The notes: generated from the sequence alone by a model not told the origin. A stretch of DNA of 64,000 nucleotides from Liquidambar formosana (GCA_039720395.1 CM077821.1:43522792-43586791); one strand, 5' to 3'. Counted from the first letter of the stretch, positions 26,277 to 36,294 are shown. Program-made: numbers and translations.

Positions 26277-28984
26277 ATGTCTTCTTTCTATGATATTAGG
26301 GGGAACCCTGCAAAGGTAGCAGAGTTTAAGGCCTTATACGGCTTTGAAGACGGGAAGTTTAGCTTCCGCTTTGCTGAGCCTGGGGAGGATGTCTTTAGGT
26401 CAGACGCCAAGGATGGCCTCCCCGTTCCCATTGCTGCTTTCATGGAGGGTGGAGTTCGTGTCCCCTTCCCAGACCTTCTCAATGACTTCCTCCTCTACTG
26501 TGGAATAGTCCCAACCCAGCTAGGGCTGAACTCCTTTAGGATCATCATGGGGGTTCATGTCCTTAACCAGCTTCTAGGGACTTCTGTCGGGGTGCGTGAG
26601 ATCCTCCACCATTACAAAATCTGCGCCCTTAAAAATAAGCCCGACGTTTACCTCTCCCTCAAGCGCAGGAAGAAACCCTTTGTCACCCACATCCCAGACT
26701 CCAACCCGGGAGCTCATGACATTGTGGTCTTCGTGTACGGGCCCGTAGATAGGACTCTTCCCCCCGATCCTCCCATCATTCCCCGAGAGAGAGGCTCTAG
26801 CTGTAAGAAATCAGCGATGTCATTTTGCTTGCCTTTTTTTTTTTTTGTTTTATATGACCTCGAGTTGAATCTTGAACTTAACATTGATATTCATGTGTCA
26901 TGTTTCTTTCTAGCAGCTCCTCACGCCAACGAGCCCGCTGACACGCTGAACAAGGAGGATATCGAGAGGCTGCTCGGATATCAAGTCAGCCAGCGTTGCC
27001 GTGCGGCGGAGACCTTGCTCAACTACCACGCGCGGTACCAGACTTGGGGGAAGGCGAGTTACCCCCACTGGGAGCAGCCTGACGACGAGCTGACCCGTGT
27101 GGTGGAAGAGGACTTGGAGAGAGGAGAGCAAGAGGAAGAGGAGGAAGAAGGGATCCGCCTCCGACCTGAAGGGGAGGGAGCTGAGGAGATTAGGCCCTCC
27201 GAAAAGACGGCTCGCCGCGCCCCCTTCGTCATTGAGAGCTCCAGCTCTGAGGAGACTGTCTCCCAAGCCATGGAGAGGAGAGGCTCCCGTCCCCCCCCCC
27301 CCCCCCAAGAGACAGAGAACAGACTCCAGCAGCCAGAGGACCCAGAAAGACTCTGGGATGAATTTGAGGGCTCTGGTTGCTGAGAGAAGGGCGGCGGAGA
27401 AAGAGGCCCAGGAAAAGAAGGCTGCTGAGCAGAATCAGCAGCAGCAGAATCAGCAGCCGCAGCAACAGCGGCAGAATCAGCAGCCGCAGTAGCAACAGCG
27501 TCAACAGCTGCAGAAGACTAACAAGGCTGCTGCTGTTGTTGCTCCTGGGTCAGGTCGGGACGCTGGGAAAAAGCCCACTGACCCCAACAGCGGAAAACTC
27601 ATGTCCCACGCCATGAGGGGGCAGGACGTGGGCAGGCCCCAAGCGCCCGAGGCTACTGGGAAGGGGAAGGCTCCTCTGGTTCCCCCTACGAAGCCCCGGA
27701 AGCCCTCCACAGTCCCTGAACAGCAACCCACTGTGCAAGGGTCTGGACAGGGGGGAACCAATGCTTCGGGGGCCGGAGATGGGAGCGCCCCTGCTCGTGC
27801 TGATGTGATAGCACAATACCCCGAGGTAAAACTTCACTTCCTTCTGCGCCTTTTATCCGGAAGCCTATTACAAATTCTGACTGACTTTATGTCTCTGTTC
27901 GCGTGTGCAGTTCCCCGTACCCACAGATAAGGGCGTTACCAGCTCCTTCTCTGCTGAGTACAACTTCAGGCAGCTGGGGAATCCCATGAGGTTGCCGGCA
28001 GACATGGCGCACTTCAGGAAGAGGTCCGCCCTCGACAACCTCCGCTTCGGGTTTACCAGCCTTTACCGAGTAAGCTCCGTTCTTTCGTGGTTTCATTACT
28101 TGGTGTTCAACCCTGTTTTTGACTTGATGATGTCTGTATAGGGCTGCCAACAAATCTTGCTGGCGGGCGATCGCCTCGAGGAGGAAGATAATAAGTTGCA
28201 ACTCGAGCTCGCCAAAGTCCGGAGTGAGTACGATCAGAAGCTAGCAGAGGCTGAGGCCAACTGTGCTGCGGCTATGTCTCAACTTCAGAAGGTAAAGTCT
28301 GAATGCGAGACTCTCAAGTCTACAGCCGAAAGTGCCATCAGCAAACTCGAGCTCACGAGGAAGGACTACGCAGATTTGGAGGCTGAGCTGAGGAAGGCAA
28401 AAGATGCCCAGGATGGGTTGGCCCGGGAGAAGCGCGAGCTGGCGAGTAAGGTCCGGGCCCTTGAGGCTGAGGTAGAGAGGGAGAAGGCCTCCGCGAAGAA
28501 GGCCGTGACTGAGGAGAGGGAGAGCGTGACGGCTTCCCTCGTTGGGCAGTTGACCACCGAGCTCGAGGTCACCTACAGATTTGCGTGGGAGACCTTGGTC
28601 GAGTTGGCATCTGCCCAATTTCCTGGCATTGCCGATATTCCCTTTGAAAGGAGGGATATTCCCCCGGATTACGATCCCGAGGGAGGTGATGTCGGGGAAG
28701 CTGAGATGGAGGTTGCTGGCGGCGATGAGGCCGGGGAGAACAATCCCGAGGTCACGTCTCTGCCTAATGCCACCATTGAAGCCGAGGGGACTGTTGACGT
28801 CCCCGATGACACTTCAGTCGCTGCCAACGGGGACCCACCCGTAAATGCAACGGAAAGCACCACGGAGGCTATCCCTGATCTTCCTCAGACTCCCGTGGTT
28901 CCGCCTGTCTCTACTGATCCCGTTGCGGCTCCCGAGGTCATTGCTCCAGCTGCCGGGAACTCGGGGGAGAATGTAGCTACTTAG
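26277..28984 (+). pseudogene. Antisense extra gene (aORF) of the Tat element: Transposase_28-like domain plus coiled coil
   Basis: Four coding exons can be drawn with GT-AG junctions: 26277-26802, 26914-27825, 27911-28069 and 28142-28984. The amino-terminal part (about residues 15-140; FMEGGVRVPFPDLLNDFLLY then GIVPTQL and the NSFR region) fits the pattern of the Pfam 'putative gypsy type transposon' domain (Transposase_28). A glutamate-, proline- and glutamine-rich linker follows. Exon 4 has a conserved-looking short block, and the last exon gives a long heptad-rich coiled coil with an acidic, proline-rich tail. Two lesions stop one continuous product: a 16-C run at 27291-27306 that leaves the downstream exons one base out of frame, and a CAG-to-TAG-type stop at 27490-27492 in the Gln repeat. 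The 111-base first intron is in frame and stop-free. Antisense extra ORFs downstream of integrase are known from Tat-lineage elements. Their function is unknown. Confidence 0.75.
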
Positions 28985-29599
28985 GTTTTTTCCTTTGTTT
29001 TTTCTTTTTCATTTCTTCTGGCTGAATGCCCCAACTTGTACAGAACATTGTAATACTCCTTCTATTGGAATGAAATACAGAATTTTTCTCTCTCGTGTGC
29101 ATGTGTCTTTTATTTTCGTACTGGTTGTATGTTTGAATGTACTATCGGGATAAGATACCTTGTTGCTGGGGTGAAAATAATTAGACCCAACCTGAGTACG
29201 GGCTTTAGTTTGTCGAGTAAGAGACCCGAACACCTGTCAGTCCTTTAAACCCATCTCTTGGTATGTTGTTGCGTTGAACCTGTTCCTAGGTGAGAATTCG
29301 TCGTGAACCCATTCTTAGGTTCGGTGTGCTCAAGCCATTTAGTAGGTGAGACTTATGCCCATTCTTAGGCGATTTTGCTTGGACCCGTTCTTGGGCAAGA
29401 CTTTGTTGTGAACCCATTCTTAGGTTCGGTGTGCTCAAGCCATAAATTAGGTGAGACTTGTGCCCATTCTTAGGCAGTTTTTGACTTCGACCCGTTGTTG
29501 GGGAAAATGCCTTTAGCTCAACTAATAAACAAGCGATGACGTTCTTGAATAACCTCTGAACTTGTATTGAATAATCATTGAATGTAATTACAACTTTGG
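28985..29599. repeat. Tail-to-tail spacer with about 105-base tandem repeat
   Basis: This lies between the stop of the antisense gene and the stop of integrase. A unit with GTGAACCCATTCTTAGG and GTGCTCAAGCCAT recurs at 29303 and 29408 (period 105), about 2.2 copies over 29270-29510. It also contains shorter repeats of CCCATTCTTAGG and CCCGTTCTTGGG. Both convergent transcripts would end in or cross it. Confidence 0.7.
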
Positions 29600-31627
29600 C
29601 TATCGGTAAAACAATCTTAGGTTAGCTATGTTAACTGATCTCGGGAGCTCTTGTCCGGTCTCCAAGCTCTTCAGTTTGTAAGAACCTGTACCCCCGACGT
29701 GGATGACCTCGTAAGGACCTTCCCATGTTGCCCCGAGCTTCCCGTCTGCAGGATTTCTGGTTCCAGCGTTGACTTGTCTGAGTACCAACTCTCCGACATT
29801 GAACTCCCTTGATTTTATTCTTCGGTTGTAATATTTTTTCAGCTCTTGTTGGTAAGATGCCATTTTAATTCGAGCCCTTTCCCTTCTTTCTTCTGCTAAA
29901 TCCAGATCTTGAGACAGAGTTTGATCATTCGTTGCCGTATCATAAGATTCGGTTCTGAGACCTGGTAGACCCATCTCTATTGGTATAACTGCTTCCATGC
30001 CATAGGTCATAGAAAACGGAGTTTCTCCAGTGGACCTCCGCGGGGTAGTTCGATATGCCCATAGTACAGAATGCAGCTCGTCGGGCCAAGACCCTTTCAC
30101 GTTGTCTAGCCTCCTTTTTATCCCCGCGACTATAATCTTGTTGGTTGCCTCTGCCTGACCATTGCACTGCGGGTAACTCGGATTAGAATACCACCACTGA
30201 ATTCCCTGTTCTGAACTGAATTCCCGAGTTCTCTTACTGTCGAACTGAGTCCCATTATCCGATACGAAGGCTCTCGGGATCCCGAAGCGAGTGATAATAT
30301 TTTCCCAAAGGAACTTGATAATATCAGAATCTTTAATTGAAGCAAGCGCGATAGCCTCTACCCATTTGGTAAAATAATCAGTTGCGATGAACAAGTACTT
30401 CCTGTTCCCTGAGGCTGTGGGCAATGAACCAACGAGATCTAACCCCCACTGTGCGAAAGGCCATGGACTAGATATAGGATGTAACTCCTGAGCAGGCTGG
30501 TGTATTTTGTCAGCAAACATCTGGCACTTCGGGCATTTCCTCACATACCTGATAGCATCCTTCTGCATGTATGGCCACCAGTAGCCCTGAGTGTTTGCCC
30601 TATGGGCTAGTGATCTTCCCCCTGCATGACCTCCGCATGATCCCTCGTGGAGTTCAGCCAGCAGGTCCAGCACTTGGTCTGGATGTACGCACTTCAGGTA
30701 TGGTCCCGTGTAGGATCTTTTGTAGAGAGAGCCCGACGGAGATAACCAAAAACGAGCTGACTTAGCGCGAATTCGGTGACCCTGATTGCGATCCTCGGGT
30801 AGTTCATCTCTTTGTAGATAGGCAACTATCTCATCCATCCAGCTCGGGGTCGAAGGCTGAATGTCCGAGATGAGCTCCTCTGTCCCAATACTGGGTTCTT
30901 GCAAGATTTCGACATTTATGGCTCGGGGGGTGTCTGTTTCCAACGCTGCAGCCAGGGCGGCCAACCCATCTGCATGTCTGTTTTGATCCCTGGCAAAGCG
31001 TTTGAACTCCACACTGGTGAATTTCGCAGCTAATTCCCATACCTTGTGCGTGTACGCAGCCATCCTTTCATCTTTGGCTTCATATTCTTTGTTCAGCTGG
31101 TTAACCACTAGCCTGGAGTCGCTGTATACTGTCAGCTCTTTCACCCCCATTGCTTGGCCCATTGCTAGTCCTGCCACCACTGCCTCATACTCTGCTTCAT
31201 TGTTTGAGGCTGGGAACATAAGTCTCACTGCTTGCTCGATGATCTCCCCTTCGGGATCTGTCAGCACAATTCCCAAACCTGCGCCTTTCGCATTAGATGC
31301 ACCATCCACTTTGAGCTCCCATCTCTTCCTCGCTTCTGTGTTTATATTGTCTCTCCCCCCCAGTTCGGGCAGAGAGGATTTGAATGCTGTCTGTCCCGAA
31401 CTGGAAGTAGGATCTGCGAACTCAGCCAAAAAATCAGCCAATATTTGCCCCTTTATGGCAGGTCGGGGCTGGAAGTGAATGTCGTAAGCATTGAGTTCTA
31501 CCCCCCACTTCGAGACGCGTCCTGACAAATCAGCTCTGCGTAGCACATCTTTCAGTGGGTAGTTGGTGAGGACTGATGATAGGATGAGACTGGAAGTAGT
31601 GTTGGAGTTTTCTGGAGGCTGTGACAA
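29600..31627 (-). CDS. pol: Tat element: RNase H and integrase part of pol
   Basis: The frame gives 675 residues from the first ATG, but it is really the continuation of the RT frame after a one-base shift near 31574. Residues about 15-70 are the end of the RT-linked RNase H (LTNYPL...WGVELN...ADFLAEF). Residues about 103-230 form a second, archaeal-type RNase H with D108, E146, D170 and D220. Integrase follows with an H327/H334/C365/C368 zinc finger and the catalytic triad D397 (GLDLVG), D457 (SDNGTQF) and E493, with 35 residues between the last two. The chain ends with a typical Ty3 integrase carboxy-terminal region (GELVLR, WEGPYEV, NLRLFY). The catalytic residues are intact. It acts in nuclear integration of the element cDNA. 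Confidence 0.92.
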   Translation of the reverse strand: MSQPPENSNTTSSLILSSVLTNYPLKDVLRRADLSGRVSKWGVELNAYDIHFQPRPAIKGQILADFLAEFADPTSSSGQTAFKSSLPELGGRDNINTEARKRWELKVDGASNAKGAGLGIVLTDPEGEIIEQAVRLMFPASNNEAEYEAVVAGLAMGQAMGVKELTVYSDSRLVVNQLNKEYEAKDERMAAYTHKVWELAAKFTSVEFKRFARDQNRHADGLAALAAALETDTPRAINVEILQEPSIGTEELISDIQPSTPSWMDEIVAYLQRDELPEDRNQGHRIRAKSARFWLSPSGSLYKRSYTGPYLKCVHPDQVLDLLAELHEGSCGGHAGGRSLAHRANTQGYWWPYMQKDAIRYVRKCPKCQMFADKIHQPAQELHPISSPWPFAQWGLDLVGSLPTASGNRKYLFIATDYFTKWVEAIALASIKDSDIIKFLWENIITRFGIPRAFVSDNGTQFDSKRTREFSSEQGIQWWYSNPSYPQCNGQAEATNKIIVAGIKRRLDNVKGSWPDELHSVLWAYRTTPRRSTGETPFSMTYGMEAVIPIEMGLPGLRTESYDTATNDQTLSQDLDLAEERRERARIKMASYQQELKKYYNRRIKSREFNVGELVLRQVNAGTRNPADGKLGATWEGPYEVIHVGGTGSYKLKSLETGQELPRSVNIANLRLFYR

Positions 31628-32984
31628 GGGCTAGGATCAATTTTTCAAGGGGCAGATAGCGGGTTTCAGCGTCTAATAGTGTCTTGCTAATATAATAGAT
31701 TGGGACTTGAGTAAGGTTGCGTTGGGCTAAAAGAACGCCACTGAGTGCATGAGCTGAAACAGCAAGATAGAGGTAAAGAGGTTCCCCGTGGTAAGGGTGG
31801 GTCAGGGTGGGCAGTTTTTCTAAATGAGCAACTAACTTTTGATAAGCCTCCTGGCATTCCGTGTTCCATCCCGAGTTAGTGCTCTTCTTTAGTATTTGAA
31901 AGAATGGGTGGCATTTGTCTGATGACCTCGAGATGAATCTACTGAGTGCTGCCACCATCCCGTTCAACTGTTGAACATCCCTGACCGTTGTTGGAGTACG
32001 TAAGGTTCTTATCGCCTCAATCTTACTTGGATTTGCTTCGATCCCCCTTCTGGAAACTAAGTGACCAAGGAATTTTCCCGAACCTATGCCAAATGAGCTT
32101 TTCTTCGCATTTAACTTCATCCCATACTCCCTGAGTCGGGCAAAAGCCTCAGTTAGGTCTGTCAGATGATCTTTCTCTGAGCTGCTCTTAACAATAGTGT
32201 CATCAACGTACACCTCAAGGTTTTTGCCAATCAGTCCTTCAAACATCCTGCTAACAAGACGTTGGTAGGTGGCCCCTGCATTCTTTAACCCGAACGGCAT
32301 CACCTTGTAGCAGTACGTTCCTCTAGGAGTAACGAACCCAGTCTTGTCTTGGTCGTGTTCTGCCATAGGAATCTGATGGTAACCCGAGTAGGCATCAAAT
32401 ATGCTCAGTCTTTCATACCCCGAGATAGAGTCTATAAGTTGGTCAATCTTAGGCAAGGGGAAACTGTCCTTTGGGCACGCTTTATTGAGGTCTGTGAAAT
32501 CGATACAGACTCGCCAGTCCCCTGTCTTCTTTCTTACACATACGGGATTGGCCAGCCAACTCGGGTACTTTACTTCTCTGATGAACCCTGCTTTCAAAAG
32601 CTTATCAACCTCGGCAGAAACTGTTTCGGCTCTATCATCTGACAACCTTCGTTGCTTCTGAACCACTGGCTTGTAATTCGGGTTAACTTGTAACTCATGA
32701 GTAATAATTCTGGGATCAATTCCTGGCATTTCATGGGGTGACCAAGCAAATACATCGATGTTTTTCTTCAAAAACTCGAACAGCTCTGCTGCGTGGGTTT
32801 CATTTAATGACTTTCCTATCCAGAAAAACCTCTCTGGATCATCAGGGTTGATTATCTTTTTCACTAGCTCCTCCCCCGTTCTATCTGCGGGTTCCAGAGC
32901 TGTCTCTTCTACTCCGGGCCGTTCTCCCTTTCGTTGCTACAAGGGGACCTCGTCAATCTTGGCTTTTTTCTTCTGCTCAGGCTC
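31530..32984 (-). pseudogene. pol: Tat element: reverse transcriptase part of pol, frame-broken at both ends
   Basis: The open part runs 32864-31530 from an ATG, but the same frame extends upstream to the gag-protease stop. Two in-frame stops separate them: TAA at 32985-32987 and TAG at 32937-32939. RT motifs are clear: LLKAGFIRE near residue 92, DWRVCIDFTDLNK near 117, the first catalytic Asp in FDAYSGYHQ (D157), PFGLKNAGATY near 190 and YVDD at 219-222. The connection to RNase H (SRKLQHYFQSHP) is read correctly. Then one extra base near 31574 (in ATCATCA|GTC) throws the frame out, and the remainder continues in the next frame at 31627. Without frameshifting or readthrough this polyprotein cannot be made whole. 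Confidence 0.9.
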
Positions 32985-35522
32985 TTACCTCGGGGCTTTG
33001 AGTTTGCCAGTTCCCGAGCTGGGAAGGCGTGGGACCTTGGACTTCAGTTTGTCCTCAGAAGATGCTGAGTGGCCTGCATACTCTGCCAGAAAACACTCCC
33101 TGGCCGCCGCCTGATTTCCCTTTATCTCCATGATCCCTTCTGGGCTCGGGAACCTGATGGATTGGTGGTAGGAGGATGGGACAGCCTTTATAGCATGAAT
33201 CCAAGGTCGCCCGAGTATCACATTGTAAGCTGACCTTTCCTGGATTACCACAAACGTCTCCATAGATTGCACTGGCCCGGCCCGAACTGGGAGCGTTATC
33301 TGCCCCAATGGGAAAGTCATGTTGCCATTAAAAGCTTTCAGGCTGACGTGGCAGGGCTTCAGGTCGGAGTCCTTGAGCCCGAGTTGACTGAACAACTTCT
33401 GAAACATGACGTTCACAGATGCCCCGTTATCCACATAGACTTTGCCCACGTCGTAGTTCCCTATGAGCATGCGGACAACTAGAGCATCGTTGTGCGGGCA
33501 GCGTACCGTCCCATCAGTCTCGGCATCCCCGAAGAAAAGCAGTTTCTCACCATTTTCTCCCTCACTCTGAGGTAACAGTATTGGCTCGTCTCCAATATCA
33601 CTGACTTCAGCATCTTGACACGCCATCCTATATTGTGCCCTAAGTTGGCTGGTTGACAGAGCGGTTTCCTCATATCCTCCGGTGATCATATCAATCCTCC
33701 CGAGGATCTTTGGTTGAGTGGATTGAGGAGCCCTGTTCTCGGGTTTTTTCTGCTCGGATGGCTGTCCCTTATCCTTTCGGGCTATAAACTCATCGAGTTT
33801 TCCTTCCTTGGCCCAAGCCTCGAGGTTGTACTTCAAAACCTTACAGTCCTCTGTCCTGTGGCCATGATCCTTGTGGTAACTGCAAAACAGCTTCTTATTT
33901 CTCTTCTCGGGCTCCGCGAACATAGGTCGAGGTTTCTGGAAGAAGTCCTTGTTCTCCAGTGCCTTCATTAACTTGTAGATGGGGAGAGTAAATACAGTGA
34001 AGATGGCCTGGTTTGGATTGGTGGGTGGCCTAGATTTCTCTCCTCGGGGATTATCCCTTTGTGACCTAGGGTCCTTTTTCTTGTCATCTTTTTCGCCAGT
34101 TTTGGCAGACTGTGGAGTGTAAAAATCATCCAACTTGGAATAATTGGCTACAGTGGAGAGTAGCTTGGCTAGGTTTCTGGGGGGATTAACAGTGAGCTCC
34201 TTAAACAGAGGTGACGGCTTCCTCAACCCGAGACGAAACAGATCCATCGCATTCTTCTCAATGGGCTCGTCAATCTCATTGTAGACCTCCCAGAACCTCT
34301 GAGAGAATTCCCGAAGTCCCTCCCCATCTTTCTGTTTCAGCTCGTATAGGTTCTGCATGGTCCTCGGGAATTTACAGCTGGTGATGAACCTTTTCTTGAA
34401 CAGCTTGCTCAGTTCGTGCCAGCTGTCAATAGATTCGTCTGGGATCTTGGCCCACCACTTGAGAGCCACTTCCCCTAAACTCATGGGGAATATTTTGCAG
34501 AGAAAACCCTCGTTTCCAGCATATAACGACATACGTTGCAAGTAATAATTCAAATGATGGTCGGGGTCTATTGAAAGAGAGTAAAGAGTAAAGGTTATCT
34601 CGGAATACCCTCGTGGGATTGGGACCCGTTGAATCCATCGTGTGAATGGGCTCCGAGCTATAGCGAGGCTTTCAGGTCTGTATCCCCCTCTACTCTGGTT
34701 ACCCCGGTGTCTCTTGGAGGCTTCTTCCTCGTTTCTTTCACGCCTGGGTGACCGAGAGTGCTTTCTGCTCGTCCCCCCAGTACTTCTCTCCCCCCTTCTT
34801 TCAAGAGACCGAGACCTGTGATAGCGTCTCTCTTCTCTGTGAACTTCGTGCCCAGAACGCACCTGAGAACGAGGTCTTGGGTGGTCCTCATTCCACCTTC
34901 GCGCATGTTCTGAACGCCTTGAACTGCGTTCTGGGGACCTCTGAATCAGCGCATGATGTTGTTCATCTCCCCCTCCCAGATGTCTCTGTTCTGGATCAGT
35001 TAATCGTGGTTGATCGTTATGTCTGCTGTGGTGGTGGTGGTGTGAGGCCCCTGGCCTGGGTGAGCTCTCCTGATGCCTGGTGCGACGGAGTGGACTGGTT
35101 TGGCTAGCCTCCTCAGCGACAATATTAACTCCGCGAGGAGCAAAAGTTCGCTGGAGGTAGCGGTGGTAATTTTGCTCCGCATTTAGCTTTGCGAGCTGCG
35201 CCGATTGAATCTCCGATTGCATGGTTGCAATCAGTTCCACTACCGCCGCTGGGTTGGGGTTGTTTGTTACAGCCTTATCGAAGGCGGCTTTCAGAACAGG
35301 CTGGTCATCGAGAGAATGTAGGACAGCAGACATTTCAGGGGAGATATGATGTTGTTGAATCGGAGGAAGCTGACTGGTTCCCGCCGCAAGCAATGGCGGG
35401 TTGGTCTGTGGAGGCTGGGTTTCTGCTCGTTTCCCAGCATCGCCTGTAATGGCTTGGTCTACGCGAGTAAAGTTCGCTCCAGATCTGGTTCGCCCGAAGG
35501 TGGGCGGAGGTGGTGTAGCCAT
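32985..35522 (-). CDS. gag-pro: Tat element: gag and aspartic protease
   Basis: The product is 845 residues. A basic, Ser/Arg- and His-rich amino-terminal third (about 145-290) precedes the retrotransposon gag domain (about 290-465, with WWAKIPDESIDSWHELS and LREFSQRFWEVYNEID). A variant zinc knuckle C547-x2-H550-x4-H555-x4-C560 replaces the usual CCHC, as in other Tat elements. The protease has DNGAS at 698-702 and GRPWIH about 65 residues later. The ATG at 35522-35520 lies only 11 bases after the primer-binding site, a very short leader. The frame ends in TAA at 32985-32987, immediately before pol in the same frame. Confidence 0.9.
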   Translation of the reverse strand: MATPPPPTFGRTRSGANFTRVDQAITGDAGKRAETQPPQTNPPLLAAGTSQLPPIQQHHISPEMSAVLHSLDDQPVLKAAFDKAVTNNPNPAAVVELIATMQSEIQSAQLAKLNAEQNYHRYLQRTFAPRGVNIVAEEASQTSPLRRTRHQESSPRPGASHHHHHSRHNDQPRLTDPEQRHLGGGDEQHHALIQRSPERSSRRSEHARRWNEDHPRPRSQVRSGHEVHREERRYHRSRSLERRGERSTGGTSRKHSRSPRRERNEEEASKRHRGNQSRGGYRPESLAIARSPFTRWIQRVPIPRGYSEITFTLYSLSIDPDHHLNYYLQRMSLYAGNEGFLCKIFPMSLGEVALKWWAKIPDESIDSWHELSKLFKKRFITSCKFPRTMQNLYELKQKDGEGLREFSQRFWEVYNEIDEPIEKNAMDLFRLGLRKPSPLFKELTVNPPRNLAKLLSTVANYSKLDDFYTPQSAKTGEKDDKKKDPRSQRDNPRGEKSRPPTNPNQAIFTVFTLPIYKLMKALENKDFFQKPRPMFAEPEKRNKKLFCSYHKDHGHRTEDCKVLKYNLEAWAKEGKLDEFIARKDKGQPSEQKKPENRAPQSTQPKILGRIDMITGGYEETALSTSQLRAQYRMACQDAEVSDIGDEPILLPQSEGENGEKLLFFGDAETDGTVRCPHNDALVVRMLIGNYDVGKVYVDNGASVNVMFQKLFSQLGLKDSDLKPCHVSLKAFNGNMTFPLGQITLPVRAGPVQSMETFVVIQERSAYNVILGRPWIHAIKAVPSSYHQSIRFPSPEGIMEIKGNQAAARECFLAEYAGHSASSEDKLKSKVPRLPSSGTGKLKAPR

Positions 35523-35533
35523 CTTATCGCGAT

Positions 35534-35553
35534 GGTTCCCACAGACGGCGCCA
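35534..35553 (-). other. Primer-binding site of the Tat element
   Basis: Three bases (ATT) inside the right LTR, the minus strand reads TGGCGCCGTCTGTGGGAACC. This is a CCA-tail-complementary site of the TGGCGCC type used by many plant Ty3/gypsy elements, and not the initiator tRNA-Met type seen in the TRIM and LARD-like elements here. I do not assign the tRNA with certainty. Confidence 0.8.
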
Positions 35554-35556
35554 AAT

Positions 35557-36251
35557 TGTACGGGGTAAAATCTTTCTCCCCGAACTACGTGTTGATGATG
35601 GAGCTTGTTCCCTCGCCTGGACCTGCAATCACAAGCTTGGAAAATGGGTCAGAGGGTAGGCCAAGGTGGGTTTTGGCCGTGCCCTCTCCGAAGCTTAAGT
35701 CAGAAAGCTGCACTGTGGAGAATGAGGCAAGGAAGAAGATGAATCTCAGAGAATTAGGGTACTGTAGCTTACCAAATTAGGCTGTATCGTATTCTTTTTA
35801 TACCCACCTGTACGGACTGACCATGTGAGGTCAGATAACTGCTTGGGTTAGGTCAGATCTGACCATGGTTTGCCCATAACCGTCTGACCATAGTTTAGTG
35901 ACCATGGTTGGCCAGAGAATCGTGGTTTCTTGTAACCGCTGTGTCAGGAATTACAGCTGTTAGGACAGTTTTGGACTGTAGTAGGATTTGGACTGTAGTA
36001 TGAGTCATAAGACAGGTGCCCCGAGGTGAAAGCCAAGAACCGAGTTGGGAGATCACGTGCCCTGTAGCGGGTCCCACCGTGTAGGCCTCCCACGTGTCAA
36101 GTGAAGTGTTTTAACTCCTTGCCCCGAGCTGGATCTTCGGAGGCGAATCACGTGCGTTGTGGTTGGCCTGGTTGAGCAATCTTCGCCACGTGTCAGCGTT
36201 TCAGACTTGAACCTTCCATCCCGAGTTGAAACCTCAGTTCAGATATATTTC

Positions 36252-36257
<6 letters not shown>
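35557..36257 (-). repeat. Right LTR of the Tat element (5' LTR in element orientation)
   Basis: This is the 701-base partner of 24635-25335. On the minus strand it starts TGTGTGG at 36257 and ends CCGTACA at 35557. It would act as the promoter-bearing 5' LTR for gag-pol. To its right the DNA runs straight into the TA tract (36259-36294) that the element invaded. Confidence 0.93.
35794..36192 (-). promoter_or_regulatory. LTR promoter: TATA box and four G-box cores
   Basis: On the minus strand TATAAAAAG lies at 35802-35794. Upstream in the presumed U3 are four CACGTG palindromes at 36054-36059, 36091-36096, 36149-36154 and 36187-36192. Two of them read CACGTGTC, the ABRE form bound by bZIP factors in abscisic-acid responses. 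The left LTR has the same set. Stress or ABA responsiveness is an inference. Confidence 0.6.

Positions 36258-36294
<37 letters not shown>

Larger units (their letters stand above)
24635..36257 (-). mobile_element. Tat-lineage Ty3/gypsy LTR retrotransposon
   Basis: The element is 11,623 bases with two 701-base LTRs (24635-25335 and 35557-36257). On the minus strand the LTRs start TGTGTGG and end CCGTACA. By eye the LTRs differ at three sites. A primer-binding site and polypurine tract sit just inside the LTRs. Leftward gag-pro-RT-RNaseH-integrase order, a second RNase H with archaeal-type spacing, a C-H-H-C gag knuckle and an antisense extra gene downstream of integrase place it in the Tat lineage. 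It inserted in a TA microsatellite whose empty counterpart is at 48297-48326. The target duplication is ambiguous there (TATAT against CATAT). Confidence 0.93.

Noticed and set aside
32937..32988. A possible intron between gag-protease and RT in the Tat element (GAG|GTAAGAG ... CCCTTGTAG|CAACG), which would remove both stop codons
   Set aside because: It would be 52 bases, shorter than plant introns normally are, and not a multiple of three, so splicing would break the frame.
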